Source: Polaromonas sp. (lineage in GTDB: Bacteria > Pseudomonadota > Gammaproteobacteria > Burkholderiales > Burkholderiaceae_C). Taken from it: a DNA stretch of 44,029 bases. Below, piece after piece: positions 8,330 through 16,379 of this stretch. The notes beneath the pieces are model-generated. The model saw nothing but the letters and a program-made list of their open reading frames with translations, had not been told where the DNA came from and ran no database searches. A program made the translations under genes and the position numbers. Position 1 is the stretch's first letter. Every line of letters begins with the position of its first letter. The stretch lies in the NCBI GenBank assembly GCA_021737975.1, contig JAIPCZ010000021.1:1-44029 (forward strand), given 5' to 3'.

Positions 8330-9123
8330 CACAGCTCGTCCACCATCTCACCCGCGTGGCGGCGAAACAGGCGCCACCCCAGGGCACACAAAACAAGCGC
8401 CAGCACCGTCACCCCCGCCAGCGGCTGCCAGGCGGGCAGGGTGTGCCACACAAAAATCTGCTGGTACGCGTCCATCAGCACCGCCATCGGGTTCCAGGCC
8501 AGCCAGCCCTGCACCCGCTCGGGCAGCACAGTGCGCGGGTAAACAATGGGCGTCAGCCAGAACCAGAACTGCATCACGATGGTGGCACCTTGCCCCACAT
8601 CCCTGAAAAACACGTTGAACACCCCCAGCGTCATGCCCAGCCCCACGGAAAAAGCCAGCTGAATCGCCAGCACCGGCACACAAGCCAGCACCACCCAGCC
8701 CGGAAAATTGCCGCTGACCAGCAAAAACAGCACAAACAGGCCGAACACCACCAAAAAATTCAGCACCGCGCTCAGCACCACAATCAGCGGCAGGCAAAGC
8801 CTGGGGAAGCTCAGCTTTTTGAGCAGATTGGCATTGTCGATAAACACCGTTTGCGCCCGGGTCACCACCTCGGCAAACAAACCCCAGGTGATCAAACCGG
8901 CGCACAGGTAAACGCTGTAGGCAAAGGTGCCATCCACACCCGGCAGGCGCGAGCGCATCAGCTGCGAAAAGATCACCGTGTACACCACGATCATGGACAG
9001 CGGGTGGATCACCATCCAGGCCATGCCGAGCATCGAGTTTTGATAACGCGCGGCAAACTCGCGCTGCACCGAAGTCAGCACAAAGCCCCGAAACGCCCAC
9101 AGCGCGCGCAACATCAACACCAC
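8329..9123 (-). CDS. wzm: Polysaccharide ABC exporter permease (Wzm)
   Basis: A 264-residue ABC-2 type permease with about six membrane segments. The N-terminal region SVQREFAARYQNSMLGMAW is the conserved amphipathic entry of Wzm/KpsM/TagG proteins. A periplasmic-side motif WFWLTPIVYP precedes the last two helices, as in other family members. The longest frame starts at GTG 9123 with GAGG seven bases upstream; an ATG at 9114 is the alternative. It follows the outer-membrane TPR-barrel gene by 16 bases on the same strand and is coupled to wzt by TGATG. Known role: translocation of a lipid-linked glycan from cytoplasm to periplasm. No separate Wzy polymerase is visible, which agrees with synthesis of the whole chain in the cytoplasm before export. 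Confidence 0.92.
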   Translation of the reverse strand: MVLMLRALWAFRGFVLTSVQREFAARYQNSMLGMAWMVIHPLSMIVVYTVIFSQLMRSRLPGVDGTFAYSVYLCAGLITWGLFAEVVTRAQTVFIDNANLLKKLSFPRLCLPLIVVLSAVLNFLVVFGLFVLFLLVSGNFPGWVVLACVPVLAIQLAFSVGLGMTLGVFNVFFRDVGQGATIVMQFWFWLTPIVYPRTVLPERVQGWLAWNPMAVLMDAYQQIFVWHTLPAWQPLAGVTVLALVLCALGWRLFRRHAGEMVDEL

Positions 9124-9139
9124 CCGCCCACCTCATGCA

Positions 9140-10438
9140 TCACAACTTTCCCCTTGCGTTTTCACGCTGACCAAAGCGCCATTGGTAAGCCAGGCGCAGC
9201 GACAGTGCGTCATAGGCAAACAAGCCGATATTCTCGTTGTTGCGCACTTGCCGGGCTTCCAGCAGCCATTCGCCCTGCGCCCCCGCGGGCCACACCAAAG
9301 CGGCGCGGGTGCTGAGCGTGCGCTGCAAACGCGCCCGGTCGATCAGGCCCGGCGCATAAGGCTGCGCGTCCTGCCAGCTTTGCGCGCTGGCGCCCAGCTC
9401 GGCCACGGCCGTGCCCGCCACAGGCCAGCGCACCCCCCATTCAACCGACCAGCCCTGGCGCCTGCCGCCGGGGCGCGCGGCCAGCGGCGCGTCGCGCTGC
9501 AGGCCGGCCAGCAGGTGCCCGCTCCAGCCGGGCGCCGCATAGGCCAGCACGCCGCGCACATCGACCCATTGCGCGTCAAAGTTGCTGGCCGTGGGGTAGT
9601 GGGTGCGGCTCCAGCCGCCCGACACATCGGCCTGCCAACCTGCGGGCAGGCGCTGCCACGGTGCCGCCGCCACGCGCACACCCGCCACCCGCTGGTACAG
9701 GGCGTCGCCCAAACGCATCCAGCTGGCACTGGCCTCCAACTGGCCGCGCCAATGCGCTGTTTTCCAGGGTTGGCTGGCGCCCAGCGTCACGGCCTGCACG
9801 TCAAACAGGTGCAAGCTGTCATAACGGCGGCTTTGCCACGCGGCCCGCGCCTGCGCGCCGGACCGGCCCAGCGGCAAGCTGGCATCGAGGTCGAGAGCGG
9901 TCAGGCCATCGCCTTGGGGGCCAGACTCGGGCGTCAGCTGCAAGTCCAGCGGCCCCCCGGCACCGGGCAGCGACACATTCAGGTCGCGCGCCCCCTGGTT
10001 GACGTTCGACTCAAAACCCCGGCCCAACTGCACGCGCCATGCGCTGGCCGGCGCGGCCACGTCCACCGGGGTGTCGGGCCGGCAACCACTGGCACGCTGC
10101 AGCTTGATCAACTCCATGATGCCGGGCGGCGGCGCAAACCGGTGTTCGATGGCGTCGAACAGCGTCATGGCCTGCTCGGTGTAAGCCGCGCTGCAATACA
10201 GCATGGCCATGTCGAGCCAGGCGCCCGCATGGTCGGGCTGTTGCTGCACCAGTTGCGCCAGCAACTCGGTGGCCGCCTGACTGTCATTGCGGGCCACGGC
10301 CTCCAGCGCCTGCGCATACAAGTCTTGCGCCGCCGCCGGCTGGCCGCCTGCAAGCAAAACCAGGCACAACCCCGCCAGCCGGGCAGCGCGGCGAGCCAGT
10401 TGTACAAAGAAATGATTCGAATCTAAAATGAACTGCAT
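9140..10438 (-). CDS. Outer-membrane TPR/beta-barrel protein (Slam/PgaA-like architecture)
   Basis: About 432 residues from ATG 10438. An N-terminal signal peptide (ARRAARLAGLCLVLLAGG then PAAAQ) is followed by two or three TPR-like helices (about 38-120, AATELLAQLVQQQPDHAGAW). The rest is a long run of alternating polar and aromatic strands beginning WRVQLGRGFESNVNQGA and ending in ...AYQWRF plus a short tail. The G-x-x-SN-x-N start of the barrel is seen in Slam (DUF560) and PgaA-type proteins; family assignment is by architecture only. Slam proteins move lipoproteins with TbpB-like barrels to the surface; PgaA exports polysaccharide. Either would fit here, since it heads the glycan-export operon and is divergent to a FecR-domain surface protein. 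Its 5' end overlaps that of the divergent gene, so start sites are uncertain (TTG 10447 is the outer alternative). Confidence 0.7.
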   Translation of the reverse strand: MQFILDSNHFFVQLARRAARLAGLCLVLLAGGQPAAAQDLYAQALEAVARNDSQAATELLAQLVQQQPDHAGAWLDMAMLYCSAAYTEQAMTLFDAIEHRFAPPPGIMELIKLQRASGCRPDTPVDVAAPASAWRVQLGRGFESNVNQGARDLNVSLPGAGGPLDLQLTPESGPQGDGLTALDLDASLPLGRSGAQARAAWQSRRYDSLHLFDVQAVTLGASQPWKTAHWRGQLEASASWMRLGDALYQRVAGVRVAAAPWQRLPAGWQADVSGGWSRTHYPTASNFDAQWVDVRGVLAYAAPGWSGHLLAGLQRDAPLAARPGGRRQGWSVEWGVRWPVAGTAVAELGASAQSWQDAQPYAPGLIDRARLQRTLSTRAALVWPAGAQGEWLLEARQVRNNENIGLFAYDALSLRLAYQWRFGQRENARGKL

Positions 10439-11702
10439 GACTACCAAAATGGCTTACTCTTCAAGATGCTTGCTCGGCCTGTGTTGCGCTGCGCTGGGCT
10501 GGGGGGGGGCCAATGCGGCTGAAGTGGGCAAAATTGTGCAAGCCATGGGGGAAGCCTATGTAGCCGGCGCGCCGGCGCGGGTGGGTGATTCTTTTCAGGA
10601 GGGCGCCACCCTGAAAACGGGTGCCAATGGCTACCTTTACATTAAAACAACGGACAACGGGTTTTTTATACTGCGTCCCAACACCACGGCGCGTGTGCCC
10701 ACCTACCAGGTGGACGCCTCGCAACCCCAACTGAGCCGTTTCAAAATCGAACTCACGTCAGGGGTGCTGCGTAGTATATCGGGGCAAGCCGTCAAACAAG
10801 CCCGGCAAAACTACCGCCTCAACACCCCGCTGGCCGCCATTGGTGTGCGCGGAACCGACTTCACGGTGTACACCACCGACCAGGTCACGCGCGTGGCGGT
10901 GACCTCGGGTGGTGTGGTGGTGAGCGGCTATGGTGCGGGCTGCGCGGCCGACGGCCAGGGCCCGTGTGAAACCGAGGGCCGGCAGGAGCTGTTTGCCAAC
11001 CAGCCCGGGCAAATCCTGCAGGTTGTGCCGGGCAGCATGGCGCCGCAGCGCCTGCGCGACGCCACCCTGGCCCCTGATGCCGTTGCCCCGGCGCGCGCCG
11101 ACGAACCTGTGGCCAGGCTCAACGCCAGCCCGGCGGCGGCCGACCTGACCCCGTTAAAAAACAGCACGCTCGCCCTCATCACTGCCACCCCGGAGCCCCC
11201 TCCCGCCCTGGTATGGGGCCGCTGGCAAGCGCTGGCAGCACAGGGCGCAGACTTTAGCCTGCCGCAAGCCATGGCCAATGGCCGCCTGGTGGCGCTCAGC
11301 AGCTATTTTGCCTTGCTGAGCGGCCCCACCGCAGGCTGGCGCCAGCCCCAGGAGGCCACGGCCAACTTCACCCTGCAGGCGGCGCAAGCCCAGGTGCTGA
11401 ACCCGGCCACGGGCCAGGGTGTGCTGGCCAGTTTGGACAACGCCACCCTGTCGCTCGACTTTGCCAACAACCGTTTTGCCACCAGTTTCGAGCTGGTCAC
11501 CCCTGACTTGCGCGTGGCCCAGCGGGCCCAGGGCAACGTGGCCCCGGACGGCACTTTTGGCAATGCACGGCCCAATCTGGGCAGCAACATGACGGTCACG
11601 GGCGTGCTCTCCAACACCACCAGCCTGCAGGCCGGCTACCTGTTTCAAAGCCGGCTGGACGCCACGCGCCTTGCCAGCGGCGTCACCTACTGGACCAAAT
11701 AG
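10428..11702 (+). CDS. FecR-domain exported protein with C-terminal barrel-like region
   Basis: Up to 424 residues. A signal peptide ends near WGGANA-AEVG, followed by a FecR domain (about 35-170) with KTGANGYLYIKTTDNGFFILRPNT and the hallmark TPLAAIGVRGTDFTVYT. A Pro/Ala-rich linker follows. The C-terminal half (about 230-424, starting LVWGRWQAL and ending GYLFQSRL...GVTYWTK) has alternating strands reminiscent of the eight-stranded TbpB-type lipoprotein barrel, though there is no lipobox. Three in-frame ATGs (10428, 10437, 10449) precede the signal peptide and none has a clear ribosome-binding site. The first two overlap the 5' end of the divergent TPR-barrel gene. A G9 run (10501-10509) lies inside the signal-peptide codons. 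It is probably periplasmic or surface-located; the partner may be the divergent barrel protein. No TonB-dependent receptor or FecI-like sigma factor is adjacent, so classical Fec signalling is unlikely. Confidence 0.75.
   Translation: MNCMTTKMAYSSRCLLGLCCAALGWGGANAAEVGKIVQAMGEAYVAGAPARVGDSFQEGATLKTGANGYLYIKTTDNGFFILRPNTTARVPTYQVDASQPQLSRFKIELTSGVLRSISGQAVKQARQNYRLNTPLAAIGVRGTDFTVYTTDQVTRVAVTSGGVVVSGYGAGCAADGQGPCETEGRQELFANQPGQILQVVPGSMAPQRLRDATLAPDAVAPARADEPVARLNASPAAADLTPLKNSTLALITATPEPPPALVWGRWQALAAQGADFSLPQAMANGRLVALSSYFALLSGPTAGWRQPQEATANFTLQAAQAQVLNPATGQGVLASLDNATLSLDFANNRFATSFELVTPDLRVAQRAQGNVAPDGTFGNARPNLGSNMTVTGVLSNTTSLQAGYLFQSRLDATRLASGVTYWTK
10501..10509 (+). repeat. G9 homopolymer in signal-peptide coding region
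   Basis: Nine consecutive G residues encode Trp-Gly-Gly-Ala of the signal peptide in the FecR-domain gene. Runs of this length are prone to slipped-strand mispairing, and a one-base change would frameshift the protein before the mature domain. In this read the frame is open. Confidence 0.85.
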
Positions 11703-11736
11703 TGTTGTTCTGACCCTGTTATGTGGGGTTCGATAA

Positions 11737-11766
11737 GCAAATATGTGACAACCGTCACATATTTGC
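11737..11766 (+). promoter_or_regulatory. Perfect CRP-type operator
   Basis: A perfect inverted repeat with 13-base arms (GCAAATATGTGAC and its complement) around AACC. It contains TGTGA-N6-TCACA, the exact consensus of CRP sites. Its centre (11751.5) is 41 to 42 bases upstream of the transcription start expected from the CATAAT box at 11782. That is the classical class II CRP position. It ends about 107 bases before the S-layer-like start codon. The same sequence could form a hairpin in RNA, but no T-tract follows, so a terminator role for the FecR-domain gene is less likely. Confidence 0.85.
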
Positions 11767-11781
11767 CAGCCTGAACCTCCA

Positions 11782-11787
11782 CATAAT
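11782..11787 (+). promoter_or_regulatory. Putative -10 box of the S-layer-like gene
   Basis: CATAAT, one base from TATAAT, with no good -35 box upstream, as expected for an activator-dependent promoter. The predicted start is near 11793-11794, giving an untranslated leader of about 80 bases. The leader ends in an AT-rich small hairpin (CAAAATT, TTT, AATTTTG) followed by the Shine-Dalgarno AGAGGA. Confidence 0.6.
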
Positions 11788-11873
11788 TCACTCAGCACAG
11801 CGCTAGGAGTGGTTTCAGGCACCCGCATGGGACCGCTTTTAACCAAAATTTTTAATTTTGAGAGGAAATTCAA

Positions 11874-14800
11874 ATGGCTTTAACCACCGCCCAAATTCAG
11901 CAGGCTTATGTTGCGTTCTTCAATCGCCCCGCCGACGTGGCTGGCCTGAACTACTGGTCGCAGTACCCAGGTTCTTTAAGCGACCTGTACGCCACCTTCG
12001 CCCAGCAGCCGGAGTACGCAGACTCGTTTGGCAACCTAACCAGCGTGCAAAAGGTGAACGCTGTTTACCTGAACCTGCTGAACCGCAACGCTGAACTTGA
12101 TCCGGCTGGCTTGGAATATTGGGCACTGAAACTTGACACCGGTGCAATCACGCTGGCCAACCTGACGCTGGCCATCATTGCGGGTGCTCAGGGTAGCGAC
12201 ATCGAGACGATTGCCAACAAGGTAACTGCAGCCACTGCATTTACCAATGCGCTCGATACCTCCCCCGAGGTGCTGGCTTACAGCGGTGCAGATGCCAATT
12301 CGGCAGCCCGCGAATGGCTGTCGGGTGTGACCGATGATGCGTCTTTGGCTGCTGCCATTGCTCCGGCAGCTCTTGACGCCAGTGTGGCAGCTGTCATTGA
12401 GGTGGGTGGTCTTACTGGTGAAACTCTCGCGCTCACCACCGAGACGGACAACATCGCCATTACGACGCTGAACACGATTGATACGGTCACTGGCGTTCAG
12501 GCAACGACAGGCGGCACCTACAACCCCGGCGACAGAATCGTCGGCAATGGGAACACCGTCCTGGATTTGATTCTTGCCAGTGGAGCTGGCGTTGCTGCAC
12601 TGGTCAAAAACGTCGCCGAAATCAAATTGACCAATCTGGTTGCGGGTACGGCCACTGTTCAGGGCTTCGGTTTTTCGGATGTGGGTTCTATCACCGTAGT
12701 GGACGGGGTCAACGGCGGCAATGTCTTCGTTGACAATCTGGCCAGCGGTATTGCCATCGGGATTGAAGAAGTTTCGGGCACTATTTCTGCAAGTTATGAC
12801 TTGGGCGACACCGGCTTGTTTGCCTCGCTCGACAACAATGACCGCGGCGGCATGGGTGGTACTCTGGTGGTCGATGCCGACAACAACGTCGACGTCACAC
12901 TGGCCAACAGCGTCTCCGGCTACATCCGCGCCACCGACGATATCACTCTCGGCGACGTAACCGTCGCCGGTGGCGATGTGGCAGATTTCAGCATGTACTT
13001 CTCCGTGAATGGTGATGTGACGGTGGGCGACGTGATGATGACCGCAGGCGACGGCGCTTCGCTGGATGTGTCCGTCAACACCGCCTCTGGCGATCTCCTG
13101 TTTGGCGACATCATGATGACAGCTGGGAATTCCTCGTCCTTGGAAGTAGAATTTTCAGACGTGTCCGGCGACCTGACCGTGGGCGACATCAGCCTGACCG
13201 CCGGCGATTCCTCTGATCTGTCGATCTCCATTACCGATAACGACGGCCCCACCACCGTGGGCGACATCACCCTGGTCGGCGGCAATGACGTGTCGGCTGA
13301 CATCGACATCTCTACAACCGCCAGCACCACCGACGACGGCTCCATAACCGTGGGCAACGTCTCCGTGACGGTCGGTGACACCAGCGATATTTCCATCACC
13401 ATCGAAGCCGACAACGGCGACGTGACCGTGGGTGACCTGACCATGGTGGGCGGCAACACCGCAACTGCCGATGCCTACATCAGTTCAACTGGAACCCTGG
13501 CCAACATCACGGTCGGCGACGTCATGGTGACCTTGGGCGACGGCGGCGAATCCGGTACCGGCTATGCGTCAGTGTCCATCGACAATTCCAGCAACAACAA
13601 CGTTGGTAACCTCACCGTTGGCAATGTCGACATGACGGTTGGTGACAACAATGAAGCCTGGTTCTTCGCCTTCAACTACGCTAACGCAGCGACCACGGTC
13701 GACAATACCGGTAACGCCGCGGGTAATTTGACCGTTGGTGATGTCACATTGGCCGCCGGCAACGAACTCGGCGCCGACACCACCACTGGAAACTTCTCCG
13801 ACGTGACTGCACAGTTCTACGTGTACAACGAGGCTTGGGGTGCCGCCGGTCAGATCGCTGGTGACGTCTCAATCGGCGACGTGACGGTTACGGTTGGTGA
13901 CGGCTTTGTTAGCGGCACCGTGGAGAACGAAGCGGAAGCCTCGGTGACCATCAACAACTGGGGCTATGCTGGCATGGGCGACCTGATGGTCGGCAATGTT
14001 TCCTTGAACGGCGGCGACTTCGCTGACCTTTCCCTGTCCGTCACCGGTTATGCCAACAGCGGCTACGCCACAGTGGGCGACATGAGCATAGGCGACGTCG
14101 GGTTCAACGCCGGCGAATCCGCCTACATCAGCATGAACGTGTCCTGGTACGCAGACTCCAGCGGCGACGTGGGCAGCCTGACTCTTGGTGACGTGACAGT
14201 CAACGCCGCGCAAGACGCGTCGGTCGACCTGAGCGTCTATCAGGCAGTGTCAAGTGCTGCTTCAACCACAGCCAACATCCTCGGTGACCTCACCGTTGGT
14301 AACGTCGATGTGCTGCTTGGTGACAACGCCAACGTCACCATCGACATCCAGCAGTATGCGACGTATGACTCCATGACCGACGCAGTCGACGGCGACGTGA
14401 TGATCGGCGACATCACTGTCGCGGTCAGCGCAACCACCACCGACGCCCTGTCCGGCGGTTCCTTCATCGACGTCAATATCAGCAAATCAGCCTGGAACGA
14501 CGACGGCGCCACCGGTGGCAGTTTCACCCTCGGCGATGTCAGCCTGTCGGCCGGTGATGCTGCCTCGATCAGCCTCGATATCAATGTTGAAGGTTCGTTT
14601 GCGCAGATGGGCGACGTCAGCGTCGGCGTCATCTCGCTCGCAGCTGGCGACGACGCTGTCAATGTCTATGCCAACCTGTACGTGTCCAACAACACCTCCG
14701 GCAACATCGGCAACGTCAGCATCGGTGGCCTTGATGTGACACTCGGCGACAACTCGGATGCCGACGTCGAAATCACCATCGACAAGAACGACTACTCGGG

Positions 14801-16313
14801 CACGATGGGCAACTTCTCGCTCGGCGATGTCAACCTGAGCGTAGGCACTTCCTCCACCATCGAGGTGAATCTCGATTTCAGCAGCTTCACGACCACCGGC
14901 AACGCGGTCGGCAACATCAGCGTTGGCGACATCAACGTCGTCGTCGGCGAGTCGGGCTCGGTGGATCTGGTCGACTTGGACATCGAGGTCAGCGACTCGA
15001 TCGGCAACGTGACGATCGGTGATGTCAATGCCGACATCGGCGTCAGTGCTGACTTCTACTTCAGCCCAAGCATCAGTTCGAGCAACGACACGATTGGCAA
15101 CGTGACTATCGGCAACCTGGATGCGACCTTGGCCGAATCCGGCTACCTGTCCTACTCGGCGAACATTAATGGCAACGACGGCGTTGGAGATGTCACGGTC
15201 GGCAATCTGAGCGTTGTCGCGGGCACCAGTGCTACTGTGGACTATCTGGCGGTTTCGGTCACGGCGGACAGCGGTTCGGTCGGCCACGTCGCGGTCGGCA
15301 ATATCTCGATCGACCTCGGCGCAGGCGCCACAGTCGGCGCTGGCTGGAATGCAGTCTACGTGACTGCGTCGAATGACATCGACGGGGTCACCATTGGCGA
15401 CCTGAGCGTTACCCTCGGTGAAGGTGCTGGCGGTACGCAGTCGATCACGGCAGATGCGGGCGGCTCGGCTGGCGACATGATTGTTGGCGACATCTCCATC
15501 ATCGCCGAGAACAGCTGGACCACAGCGAACACCGCCACGGCCGACGTGGGTTCTAGTTACTCGCTGGACATCAACCAGACGGGCGCAACCAGCGACACGC
15601 TGACCCTTGGTGATATCTCGGTCGATGTAGCCGGTACCCATGTTGATGACGAAGTCTGGCTGTACGTCAGTGGCGCGGGCGACGTGACTCTCGGCGACGT
15701 GACAATCAGCGGCGAGGGCGAGTTCAATCTGGATAACGCCGTGGTGACGACCGCCACGGCCGACAACGTGTCCTTCCTGAATGTGACCGCCGGCGGCGAC
15801 ATCACTATCGGAAATGTTGACTTCAGTGGCTACGAAAATGACGCAATCATCGACCTGTCATGGACAGACGCTGGTGCAGCCAACATCACGGGTAGTGCGC
15901 AGGACGACATCATCATCGGCAACGTTGATGACAACGTCATCGTTGGTGGCGAAGGTCAGGACGACATCACGCTGGGTGGGGGTGTTGATACCATCGTCTT
16001 CAATGACGGTGATACCGGCATTACGCTGGCCAGCATCGACACGGTGACCGGTTGGGGTTCGACCGACAAGCTTGACTTCAACTACGTTGCCGCTACCGCT
16101 GGTAACTATGTTGAAGGCACGGGTTCGACGGATTTGGCAGACTTCATCGCCAACGCCAACGACGCCCTCAACTCGACGGTCAAGTATTTTGTCGACAGCT
16201 TCGGTGGCAACACCTATGTCGCGGTGAATACGACTTCCGGCGACGTCGAGCAAATCGTTGAACTCGTCGGCGTGACGACCGCCGACATCGCTTTTGCGAA
16301 TATCATTGCTTAA
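11874..16313 (+). CDS. Giant S-layer-like repeat protein (DUF4214 N-terminus, RTX-type C-terminus)
   Basis: A 1479-residue protein with a strong ribosome-binding site (AGAGGA, 8 bases before ATG). Residues 1-100 are a DUF4214 domain (two copies of the FFNRPAD/NLLNRNAELDPAG-type motif). Residues about 340-1335 are a long array built on VGDVT-x-TAGD-type units, a probable beta solenoid. Residues about 1340-1380 carry RTX-like GSAQDDIIIG...GGEGQDDITLGGGVDTI, expected to bind calcium. The last 100 residues end in VELVGVTTADIAFANIIA, a tail usual for type I secreted S-layer proteins. There is no Sec signal peptide. I see no cysteine and very few Lys or Arg after residue 345, so it is strongly acidic. 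Own transcription unit: CRP-type promoter before, strong terminator after. No type I exporter gene lies in the window. Inferred: main surface-layer protein and likely target of the glycosylation and sulfation genes around it. Confidence 0.88.
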   Translation: MALTTAQIQQAYVAFFNRPADVAGLNYWSQYPGSLSDLYATFAQQPEYADSFGNLTSVQKVNAVYLNLLNRNAELDPAGLEYWALKLDTGAITLANLTLAIIAGAQGSDIETIANKVTAATAFTNALDTSPEVLAYSGADANSAAREWLSGVTDDASLAAAIAPAALDASVAAVIEVGGLTGETLALTTETDNIAITTLNTIDTVTGVQATTGGTYNPGDRIVGNGNTVLDLILASGAGVAALVKNVAEIKLTNLVAGTATVQGFGFSDVGSITVVDGVNGGNVFVDNLASGIAIGIEEVSGTISASYDLGDTGLFASLDNNDRGGMGGTLVVDADNNVDVTLANSVSGYIRATDDITLGDVTVAGGDVADFSMYFSVNGDVTVGDVMMTAGDGASLDVSVNTASGDLLFGDIMMTAGNSSSLEVEFSDVSGDLTVGDISLTAGDSSDLSISITDNDGPTTVGDITLVGGNDVSADIDISTTASTTDDGSITVGNVSVTVGDTSDISITIEADNGDVTVGDLTMVGGNTATADAYISSTGTLANITVGDVMVTLGDGGESGTGYASVSIDNSSNNNVGNLTVGNVDMTVGDNNEAWFFAFNYANAATTVDNTGNAAGNLTVGDVTLAAGNELGADTTTGNFSDVTAQFYVYNEAWGAAGQIAGDVSIGDVTVTVGDGFVSGTVENEAEASVTINNWGYAGMGDLMVGNVSLNGGDFADLSLSVTGYANSGYATVGDMSIGDVGFNAGESAYISMNVSWYADSSGDVGSLTLGDVTVNAAQDASVDLSVYQAVSSAASTTANILGDLTVGNVDVLLGDNANVTIDIQQYATYDSMTDAVDGDVMIGDITVAVSATTTDALSGGSFIDVNISKSAWNDDGATGGSFTLGDVSLSAGDAASISLDINVEGSFAQMGDVSVGVISLAAGDDAVNVYANLYVSNNTSGNIGNVSIGGLDVTLGDNSDADVEITIDKNDYSGTMGNFSLGDVNLSVGTSSTIEVNLDFSSFTTTGNAVGNISVGDINVVVGESGSVDLVDLDIEVSDSIGNVTIGDVNADIGVSADFYFSPSISSSNDTIGNVTIGNLDATLAESGYLSYSANINGNDGVGDVTVGNLSVVAGTSATVDYLAVSVTADSGSVGHVAVGNISIDLGAGATVGAGWNAVYVTASNDIDGVTIGDLSVTLGEGAGGTQSITADAGGSAGDMIVGDISIIAENSWTTANTATADVGSSYSLDINQTGATSDTLTLGDISVDVAGTHVDDEVWLYVSGAGDVTLGDVTISGEGEFNLDNAVVTTATADNVSFLNVTAGGDITIGNVDFSGYENDAIIDLSWTDAGAANITGSAQDDIIIGNVDDNVIVGGEGQDDITLGGGVDTIVFNDGDTGITLASIDTVTGWGSTDKLDFNYVAATAGNYVEGTGSTDLADFIANANDALNSTVKYFVDSFGGNTYVAVNTTSGDVEQIVELVGVTTADIAFANIIA

Positions 16314-16336
16314 TCGCAACTGAGCACTTAGACATG

Positions 16337-16365
16337 AAGCCCCGGCGAAAGTCGGGGCTTTTTTT
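16337..16365 (+). terminator. Rho-independent terminator of the S-layer-like gene
   Basis: Stem AAGCCCCGGC with complement GTCGGGGCTT (one G-T wobble) around a GAAA tetraloop, followed by a T run to 16365. It lies 24 bases after the stop codon and 15 bases before the next start. It should separate the abundant surface-protein transcript from the sulfotransferase operon. Confidence 0.95.
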
Positions 16366-16379
16366 ATTGGATACCCCCC

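Noticed and set aside
7103..8542. 479-codon plus-strand open frame opposite wzt and wzm
   Set aside because: His/Gln/Arg-rich antisense translation typical of GC-rich DNA; the minus strand has intact Wzt and Wzm motifs.
10428..11702. FecR anti-sigma factor of an iron-siderophore system
   Set aside because: There is an export signal, no cytoplasmic anti-sigma region, and no neighbouring FecI-type sigma factor or TonB-dependent receptor.
11737..11766. Inverted repeat read as a terminator of the FecR-domain gene
   Set aside because: No T run follows, and the TGTGA-N6-TCACA core with a correctly placed -10 box is better explained as a CRP operator.
14487..15641. 384-codon minus-strand frame opposite the S-layer-like gene
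   Set aside because: Asp/Val/Arg-rich translation of the reverse of the repeat array, caused by its biased codons; no ribosome-binding site or domain.
12940..15830. CRISPR-like or minisatellite array
   Set aside because: The periodicity comes from protein repeats in a continuous reading frame; DNA copies are divergent and there are no spacers.
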